Shown in pieces: positions 26,806 through 32,772 of a DNA stretch of 32,772 nt (positions are counted from its first letter, which is position 1; the number at the start of each line of letters is the position of its first letter). The DNA is from Verrucomicrobiota bacterium (GTDB taxonomy: Bacteria > Verrucomicrobiota > Verrucomicrobiia > Chthoniobacterales > UBA10450). The translations under genes were made by a program, and so were the position numbers. A model generated the notes under the pieces. It worked only from the letters and a program-made list of their open reading frames with translations. It made no database searches and had not been told where the DNA came from. Where the stretch lies: the NCBI GenBank assembly GCA_005887825.1, contig VBQC01000170.1, forward strand, positions 1 to 32,772, written 5' to 3'.

Positions 26806-28983
26806 TTATTGCAGATCGTACACTTCCACGAGAGCAACACCAGTGGTGTTGTTCACACCACGCACAATCGCGGTGTAATTGCCCGGTGGCAGCGTTGCAA
26901 TAATTGCAGACTCGCTTGGCTGACTGGGAGAATGCCCGCTGTTCTGGATAGCGCTGACCTGGTTAGTGGTAATGACGCCGCCTATTACCGTAGTCTGCCA
27001 GTTATCGTTAAAGTCAATCAAAGCGCCTGTGCCATCGTGCAGTTCCAATGTCGGATCAGCCAAGGCGTTGGGAATATTATATGGAGGTGCGGATAACTCA
27101 GGACCAATGGCACGCAGAATCACCGTCTTTGGTCCGGTCCCTTGGACGATAAAACCGCCAATCATCACGTTGTTACCCGTCTGCACCAAGCCCCGAGTGC
27201 TGATGTTGCCTAGAATTGAAGCAGCCCCAGGGCTGAGATCGTACACTTCTACAAGAGCAACTCCGACGGCGTTATTTCTTCCCCGCACGATTGCGGTGTA
27301 GTTACCCGGTTGTAGCGTGGCTATAATCGCAGACTCGCTTGCCTGTATCGGAGCATGCCCGCTGTTTTGGATCGCGCTGACCTGGTTAGTGGTAATGATG
27401 CCGCCTATTATCGTAGTCTGCCAGTTGTCGTTAGAGGCAATCAAAGCCCCTGTGCCGTCGTGCAGTTCCAATGTCGGATCAGCCAAGGCGTTGGGAATAT
27501 TGAATGGCGGCGCAGATAGCTCAGGACCAATGGCACGCAGAATGACCGTCTTTGGTCCGGTCCCTTCGACGATAAAACCGCCAATCATCACGTTGTCGCC
27601 CGTCTGCACAAAGCCCCGAGTGCTGATGTTGCCTAGCGTGACTCGATTCAGGTCGTAACCGATGACGTCGAGATTGATCCCTTCCGGCGATGTAGCCGTG
27701 ACGTCGGAAGATTGTCCTGCACAACCAAATGCATTCTGGACATACGGATGCGCCTGAGGGCACGCGGTGCTCAACCAATCACCCAAATCGCCGCTCGAAT
27801 CCTGACTGAAATTGACGATGTTGGTGCTGCCACCGTTGATCGAGAAATAGCGCGTGCCAGTCGAACTGATATTTCTGTGACCGGCAGAGGACCAACTGAA
27901 CAGGTCCTGCGGGCGGAGATCAGAAAGATTTACTTGCGATCCAAAACCGATGACCTCGTCCATTTCGTGCTCCGTCGAACGCTGCGCGTCGAAGTTGCTG
28001 CCGCTGGTAGGTCGGGTGAACTGATACGGTACTGCAGAATTGAGGGTAACTATTCCATCGTATGGGCCGCCGTTGCCGACTCTGGCGTTTGCAAACATCG
28101 CCGGGGGCGTGTTCAACGCCACTGCCCGCCCGTTCGCACTCGACGGTTTGATGTTAGAGGATAATGCAGTGCCTGGCAGGCTGGCGTTCGCGAGATCGTC
28201 GTTGCTCGTCTTTGCATCGCCCCTCAGGGCATTGATATACGTGCTCCACGGAAACGTGTAGACCACCAAGTCGCTTTGCGAGATAGTCCCCGCCGACAGT
28301 GGAGTGCCATCCGGTGCAGTGGTTGAGTAGCGGAAAAAGATCTGGATCGTGATTGGATCGCTAAACAGCGACTCGTCAATCGAAATGGCTCGGTTGATCA
28401 TCGCCTCGATGGCCGCCGCGTTTGGGTTGCTGGTAATGGAGCTGTCGAACGTTGCGTGAATGATCAGCCCGGTAGTAGCTACCGTTGTGGCGGCCATTAC
28501 GTCCGAGTAGCCGCCTGGACCGATTGCATCATAAGCGCGCACTCGATAATAGTAGGTGGTGCCCCGATTCAGGCCGGTCACTACCCGTCCGGCTACGTTG
28601 CCCACGTCCAAGTTGTGATAACCGTCCACGTAGCTGTCGAACGAGTTGCTCATGGAGACATCCAGCAGATAGCCGGTCGCGCCACCTACGCTAACCCAGT
28701 TAGCACTAAAGCTGCTGCGTGTGGGCACTGGCCCCTGCCGCAACCCAATGTCAGCTTGTGCCGGAATTTCGCTGACGCTCGGAACCCCGGGCGCGATTTG
28801 CGACTCTGCCCGGGTCACGTGCGTCGCGGTGCCCGCTGCGAATGGAGACGATGCGTTCGCGATACTGTTTTGCCCTGGCAAACTTGTGCTGCCGCCGAAC
28901 GCAGCCAGTCCCAACACGACATCAGCAGCAAAAATAATCGAACGCGTTATCGGAAAGCCCCGGCCATTGCATCGTTTCCCCAT
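26806..28983 (-). CDS. Large secreted protein: fibronectin type III-like domain, metallopeptidase-like region, two C-terminal ~136-aa repeats
   Basis: FN3-like SFSANWVSVGGATGYLLDVS...VTGLNRGTTYYYRVRAYDAIGPGGYS; STEHEMDEVIGFGSQ; two copies of LGNISTRGxVQTGxNVMIGGFIVxGTGPKTVILRAIGPELSAPP...VALVEVYDL. Confidence 0.82.
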   Translation of the reverse strand: MGKRCNGRGFPITRSIIFAADVVLGLAAFGGSTSLPGQNSIANASSPFAAGTATHVTRAESQIAPGVPSVSEIPAQADIGLRQGPVPTRSSFSANWVSVGGATGYLLDVSMSNSFDSYVDGYHNLDVGNVAGRVVTGLNRGTTYYYRVRAYDAIGPGGYSDVMAATTVATTGLIIHATFDSSITSNPNAAAIEAMINRAISIDESLFSDPITIQIFFRYSTTAPDGTPLSAGTISQSDLVVYTFPWSTYINALRGDAKTSNDDLANASLPGTALSSNIKPSSANGRAVALNTPPAMFANARVGNGGPYDGIVTLNSAVPYQFTRPTSGSNFDAQRSTEHEMDEVIGFGSQVNLSDLRPQDLFSWSSAGHRNISSTGTRYFSINGGSTNIVNFSQDSSGDLGDWLSTACPQAHPYVQNAFGCAGQSSDVTATSPEGINLDVIGYDLNRVTLGNISTRGFVQTGDNVMIGGFIVEGTGPKTVILRAIGPELSAPPFNIPNALADPTLELHDGTGALIASNDNWQTTIIGGIITTNQVSAIQNSGHAPIQASESAIIATLQPGNYTAIVRGRNNAVGVALVEVYDLSPGAASILGNISTRGLVQTGNNVMIGGFIVQGTGPKTVILRAIGPELSAPPYNIPNALADPTLELHDGTGALIDFNDNWQTTVIGGVITTNQVSAIQNSGHSPSQPSESAIIATLPPGNYTAIVRGVNNTTGVALVEVYDLQ
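26812..27636. repeat. Tandem duplication of a ~408-bp coding unit (2 copies)
   Basis: Two highly similar blocks (~26812-27213 and ~27229-27636), each ending in ...CGAGTGCTGATGTTGCCTAG on the + strand. Confidence 0.85.
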
Positions 28984-29059
28984 GAAGCCTGCTAGTTTAA
29001 CTGGACAATGCTGATCGCCAAGTCGAAAAACCGGGAAAAGCCGAGGGCTGTGGCTGTGA

Positions 29060-29088
29060 GCGCTCGCGTGTTCGTCACATGCGAGCGC
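29060..29088. repeat. Inverted repeat between the 29102 gene and the 28983 start; possible terminator
   Basis: GCGCTCGC (29060-29067) / GCGAGCGC (29081-29088), with an additional GTG/CAC pairing in the loop. Confidence 0.4.
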
Positions 29089-29101
29089 GTCGCTGCTAGA
29101 A

Positions 29102-29803
29102 TTAGTAGCCGCTGGTGTGCAAGATTACTTTCCCGTCGCTGATTTCTCCGCCCGTTACGCCATACTGGTTGGCATATTTGATCACGTAACTTCGCAGTGA
29201 TTGTCCGGCTCCGAGTAATCGCCGGTCCAGCAGATCGGTGGGAAAGCTGTGGCCGTTAACTGTCACCTCGCTCAGTTGCACGTTATTCGCGTTGGTTCCC
29301 GGCGGCGCTGCCACGGTGACAGTGGCATTCAAATACCGATCGCCCAGACCAAATGCATCGCGAAATGGAACCTTCAGTCGTTCCAACGGAATGGATACCT
29401 GGACCTGCCCGACATTGCCGTCGATCCGAACAAACGCCAGGCCATGCGATTTTCGATTGGCCGCGATCAGCGCATTGATCTCTCCGGCAGTGAACTCCAC
29501 CCCGGTTCGCTCGTGAGTGCGCGCCGCTGATTTGATCGTATCCAAGCGTTCGCGAACCGGAGCGCTTGTTTCGCTCGGCGTGGCCGCGCTTGTTTCCCCA
29601 GGAGTCGCAGCGCTGGTTTCGCTGGGCGCAGAAGCTTCAGGGATCGGTGCGGGTTTATCGGAAAGATAGATGTGACGGAGACTCCAATAAGTTCCGCCGA
29701 CCCCTGCTACGACGAATAAGATCCCGAATGCGATGAGGATCAGGCAGCCTTTTGCGAAACAGCCCTTTCCTCGTTTCGGCGGCGTCTCAACCCGGGCGTT
29801 CAT
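29102..29803 (-). CDS. Hypothetical membrane-anchored protein
   Basis: N-terminal TM LILIAFGILFVVAGVGGTYW, then SETSAATP repeats and a conserved-looking C-terminal domain. Confidence 0.65.
   Translation of the reverse strand: MNARVETPPKRGKGCFAKGCLILIAFGILFVVAGVGGTYWSLRHIYLSDKPAPIPEASAPSETSAATPGETSAATPSETSAPVRERLDTIKSAARTHERTGVEFTAGEINALIAANRKSHGLAFVRIDGNVGQVQVSIPLERLKVPFRDAFGLGDRYLNATVTVAAPPGTNANNVQLSEVTVNGHSFPTDLLDRRLLGAGQSLRSYVIKYANQYGVTGGEISDGKVILHTSGY
29562..29633. repeat. 24-bp imperfect tandem repeat, 3 copies
   Basis: GCGCTTGTTTCGCTCGGCGTGGCC / GCGCTTGTTTCCCCAGGAGTCGCA / GCGCTGGTTTCGCTGGGCGCAGAA. Confidence 0.8.
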
Positions 29804-29967
29804 TTTTGTGATTCCATGTCGATCTTGCTCCGCGCATCGATCAGCTTCTCATAGAAGATGCGCAATCCTTCCAAGAGCATCTGCGTTCCGCTGAGGACCG
29901 GCATAAAGCTAATGCCACCATGACCATGCAACCGAGGAGCGCGCAACCGCAAATCAACGTCTTTCAC
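29800..29967 (-). CDS. Small unlisted ORF (55 aa, GTG start), possibly the 3' part of a frameshifted gene
   Basis: VKDVDLRLRAPRLHGHGGISFMPVLSGTQMLLEGLRIFYEKLIDARSKIDMESQK; its TGA overlaps the ATG of the 29803 gene (ATGA). Confidence 0.45.
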   Translation of the reverse strand: MKDVDLRLRAPRLHGHGGISFMPVLSGTQMLLEGLRIFYEKLIDARSKIDMESQK

Positions 29968-30201
29968 GGTTTCGATGTGAGCACGATCGTCAAGACGCGG
30001 AGTTGCGCTGCGGGTCTTTGAAGGAGACTGAGCCTTGCTCGCTCACGCGACTGGCCATATCGCCCAGCCGACAAGCGCGCCTCGGCAATACTGATCTGCC
30101 AATACCCTCCTCGCCCGATCAACTCCTTGGCTGCATCGCGCCCATGCGCTTCGACTAACCGAAAGACACTCGCTGCGCGTGGCTGGCTTTAGAACGGAGT
30201 A

Positions 30202-32391
30202 TTAGTGCAGATCGTATACTTCTACGAGAGCAACGCCGGTGGTATTGTTCGCGCCACGCACGATCGCGGTGTAGTTGCCCGCTGGCAGGTCTGCTATGAT
30301 CGCAGATTCCCTTGGGTCGCCTGGAGCGTAGCCGCTGTTTAAGATGTCGCGAACCTGGCTGGCGGTGATGATCCCGCCGATTATCGTGTGCTGCCAGTTA
30401 TCGTTAGACGCAATCAAAGCTCCAGTGGCGTCGTGCAGCTCTAATGTCGGATCAGCCAATACATTGGGAACACCGTATTGAGTGAGCTCGGGGCCAATTG
30501 CGCGAATAATCACACTCCGCGGTTGAGTCCCTTGAACGATGAAACCGCCGATCATCACGTTGTCACCCGTCTGCACAAAGCTGCGAGTACTAATGTTGCC
30601 TAGTGTAGAGTCAGGCGCGGGGCTGAGATCGTACACTTCCGCGAGAGCAACTCCGGTCATGTTAGCCACACCACGCACAATCGCAGTGTAGTTACCCGGT
30701 GGCAGGCTTACGATCATCGCCGACTCCCTTATGTCACCTGGAGCATAGCCGCTGTTCAGGATGTCGGTCACTTGATCGCTGGTGATAATCCCGCCGATGA
30801 TCGTTGTCCCCCAGTTATCATTAGAGGCAATTAAAGCTCCGGTATCGTCGTGCAGCTCCAAGGTTGGATTTAACAATGGATTGGCAACGCCGTATTGAGT
30901 GAGCGAAGGGCCAATCGCGCGAATAACTACCTTCTTTGGTTCAGCCCCTTGAACAATGAAGCCGCCAATCATCACGTTGTCGCCTGTCTGAACAAAGGCA
31001 CGCGTAGAAATGTTTCCGAGAGTTGAGATAGGGCCCGCTTCCACTGTTCCAAGGCCGCTCCCAAACTCAGAGAGGATATGTGGGGCGCCGCTCATTGGAC
31101 CTCCATATATACCCGGCGGTTGCGCAACGCCGCCGACCACTAATGAGGCGATTACGTCGGGAGGCCCAGTAAAGTCGAGGTTGATAATTGAGTCGCTTAC
31201 GAGAATTAGACCGACGGTATCCGCGATGCAGGTGTTAGTTTGCAAAGTGATTACCCCGCTGCCGATCTTGGCCAGCGAACCGCCTTGGCCGTCACTCGAG
31301 ATCACGCCGGAGAAAGACGTGTCGATGTCGTTTATGCCTACTGTCAGCCTATTAGCTCCTAAGAAAACATTTCCGGAGCCCTCAATAGAGCCGATGGTCA
31401 CGCCGGATTGGTGGCCGCTGATATCCAGGTAACCATAGTCAAAAACCATCACCTGCGCGGTACCACCGGTCGAACCACCTTCGAAAGCAATCGCACCGCT
31501 CCCAATCCCATTACTCGCTCCATTGGCGATAAGAGTCGCGCTGTCGGCAGTCGATGAATCATTGAAGATGGTCACGCCGCCTAATGATGGTTCCTCAAGC
31601 TCGCCGTGGTTGGTGATGGTCGCGTGGCCGGCGCTCGATGTGTCGTTGAAGATTGTCACGGCCGCTCCATCAGCGAAGCCAAAGCCTTCCTGGTTGTCGA
31701 TGGAAGCGTTGGCCGCAGTTGATGTGCCGTTGAAAGTTGTCTGGGCGCCAATACCATGACTAAGTTGAGCTCCGTCGTTGCTGATCGAGGCATGGTCGGC
31801 AGTCGATGCGTCGTTGAAAATCGTTCGACCGATATCGCCGTTTAAGCCTAATTCTGCGCTAGCGTTTTCGATCGAAGCGCCGGCCGCACTCGACGTATCG
31901 TTGAAGATCGTCTGGCCGCCAACTCCGAATCCCAGATCGTAGTTAACAATGCGCATCTGAGCGGTGGCCGCAGTCGATGTGTTGTTGAAGATTATTTGGC
32001 CTGCTTCACCAACTACAAAGGTTTGCAAAACGCTGTTATTGTTGGTGACGCCGGTGCCGCTTATTATCAGTTCGCCTCCGGAGCACCCGAAGCAATCCGC
32101 CGGGATGTTTAAAGTGAAAGAGTTGGAGGCGGAAGTGAACACGATGCTGTTCACCTCCTCCAATGTCGAGACGTTCACGCTTGTTTGCGAGGACTGAGCG
32201 AAGGTCGCAATATCGGAGGGCCCATTCGGCGGCCCACCTGGCGTCCAATTATTAGCGTTTTCCCAAGCCGAGTCCTGCGGCGAGGATAGCCACGTCGCAC
32301 TGCCTGCGAGGCCAATTTGAGCAGTCAGCACGAGCACCGCCGCCGCGATGCTGTGAACGATATAAGCGGTAATTTTGCTTTTGGTCTTCAT
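30202..32391 (-). CDS. Large secreted repeat protein (autotransporter-repeat-like) with two C-terminal ~136-aa domains
   Basis: Internal Met start gives signal-like MKTKSKITAYIVHSIAAAVLVLTAQIGLAGS; array of 27-29 aa IFNDTSTA... units; two LGNISTRxFVQTGDNVMIGGFIVQG...GVALxEVYDL copies. The longer track ORF starts at 32511. Confidence 0.82.
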   Translation of the reverse strand: MKTKSKITAYIVHSIAAAVLVLTAQIGLAGSATWLSSPQDSAWENANNWTPGGPPNGPSDIATFAQSSQTSVNVSTLEEVNSIVFTSASNSFTLNIPADCFGCSGGELIISGTGVTNNNSVLQTFVVGEAGQIIFNNTSTAATAQMRIVNYDLGFGVGGQTIFNDTSSAAGASIENASAELGLNGDIGRTIFNDASTADHASISNDGAQLSHGIGAQTTFNGTSTAANASIDNQEGFGFADGAAVTIFNDTSSAGHATITNHGELEEPSLGGVTIFNDSSTADSATLIANGASNGIGSGAIAFEGGSTGGTAQVMVFDYGYLDISGHQSGVTIGSIEGSGNVFLGANRLTVGINDIDTSFSGVISSDGQGGSLAKIGSGVITLQTNTCIADTVGLILVSDSIINLDFTGPPDVIASLVVGGVAQPPGIYGGPMSGAPHILSEFGSGLGTVEAGPISTLGNISTRAFVQTGDNVMIGGFIVQGAEPKKVVIRAIGPSLTQYGVANPLLNPTLELHDDTGALIASNDNWGTTIIGGIITSDQVTDILNSGYAPGDIRESAMIVSLPPGNYTAIVRGVANMTGVALAEVYDLSPAPDSTLGNISTRSFVQTGDNVMIGGFIVQGTQPRSVIIRAIGPELTQYGVPNVLADPTLELHDATGALIASNDNWQHTIIGGIITASQVRDILNSGYAPGDPRESAIIADLPAGNYTAIVRGANNTTGVALVEVYDLH
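30208..31022. repeat. Second tandem pair of the ~136-aa-domain coding unit
   Basis: Two blocks (~30208-30605 and ~30620-31022) encoding domains homologous to those at 26812-27636. Confidence 0.8.
31460..32000. repeat. ~84-bp coding repeat array, about 7 copies
   Basis: Recurring GTCGATGTRTCGTTGAAGAT-type block; translated spacing between IFN motifs is 28, 29, 28, 28, 28, 27 aa. Confidence 0.8.
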
Positions 32392-32434
32392 CTCTTTCTC
32401 CATTCTTCTCTGGACATTCTCGGTTTTTTCAAAA

Positions 32435-32731
32435 TTAAGCAGATTCGGTTGCCGCTTGGCTCTCCGCATCTTGGCAAAGACTGTGCAGTTTTTGTGAATT
32501 GGCGCTGACACTACGCCGAATCCGGTGACGCCAGTAAACTTCTTCGATAGCTCGTTGATAGGAGACGCGCTCTGTGAAGCTGAGTCCGGCAGCTGCCGGA
32601 TGGGAAACTCTTGCCGGCGTTTCCGTACGGAAGAAAGCCAGCAATGTTCCTGTCACGATTGAGCATGCGGCTCCGCAAACAAGAAGAGCGATTAAGACGC
32701 GCGCGGATTGAGATGTGGAGTTTTTCTTCAT
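32435..32731 (-). CDS. Small hypothetical exported protein (98 aa)
   Basis: N-terminal hydrophobic ARVLIALLVCGAACSIVTGTLLAFF followed by ERVSYQRAIEEVYWRHRI. Confidence 0.4.
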   Translation of the reverse strand: MKKNSTSQSARVLIALLVCGAACSIVTGTLLAFFRTETPARVSHPAAAGLSFTERVSYQRAIEEVYWRHRIRRSVSANSQKLHSLCQDAESQAATESA

Positions 32732-32772
32732 TTGAGTGTGGACGGAGTTTCGTGCGAAGCGCGCGGTTGGCT

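Noticed and set aside
31010-31432. 140-aa plus-strand ORF inside the repeat-protein gene (also 31523-31759 and 31964-32197)
   Set aside because: Antisense of a repeat array, which leaves open frames on both strands by periodicity; no start-site or domain evidence.
1-32772. CRISPR arrays, tRNAs, prophage or defence cluster
   Set aside because: Looked for regular repeat-spacer structure, tRNA-like cloverleaf sequence and typical phage or nuclease/toxin genes; none was seen by eye, though a formal tRNAscan or DefenseFinder run was not possible.

Overview
The window reads as ordinary bacterial chromosome, most likely from the Verrucomicrobia/PVC group. That placement is an inference from a long GreA-family protein, a stand-alone SWIB-domain protein and repeat-rich secreted proteins; no rRNA is present to confirm it. 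Recognisable genes are: a TerC-family protein (cut by the left edge), a GreA/GreB-domain elongation factor with a long N-terminal extension, rsmE, an HMG-CoA-lyase-like gene, dnaJ and grpE next to a GAF-PP2C phosphatase and a STAS protein, an MBL exonuclease fused to an ATP-dependent DNA ligase, a plsC-like gene, cmk, aroA, a receiver-PP2C phosphatase, a SWIB protein, a thioredoxin-like protein, a polysaccharide deacetylase, nadB, panC, an SBP56/methanethiol-oxidase-like gene with an overlapping membrane-protein gene, a methyltransferase, and two large secreted proteins sharing a tandem ~136-aa domain. I saw no tRNA, rRNA, CRISPR array, transposase or phage gene. The best leads are: (1) palindromic repeat elements that appear inserted in frame inside rsmE and inside the linker of the exonuclease-ligase fusion, with related copies between genes; (2) the exonuclease-ligase fusion itself; (3) a partner-switching module that overlaps grpE-dnaJ; (4) the SBP56/membrane-protein pair; (5) a surface-protein locus with a 28-aa repeat array and a variant HExxE metallopeptidase-like motif. 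All family names come from reading motifs; no database search was run.
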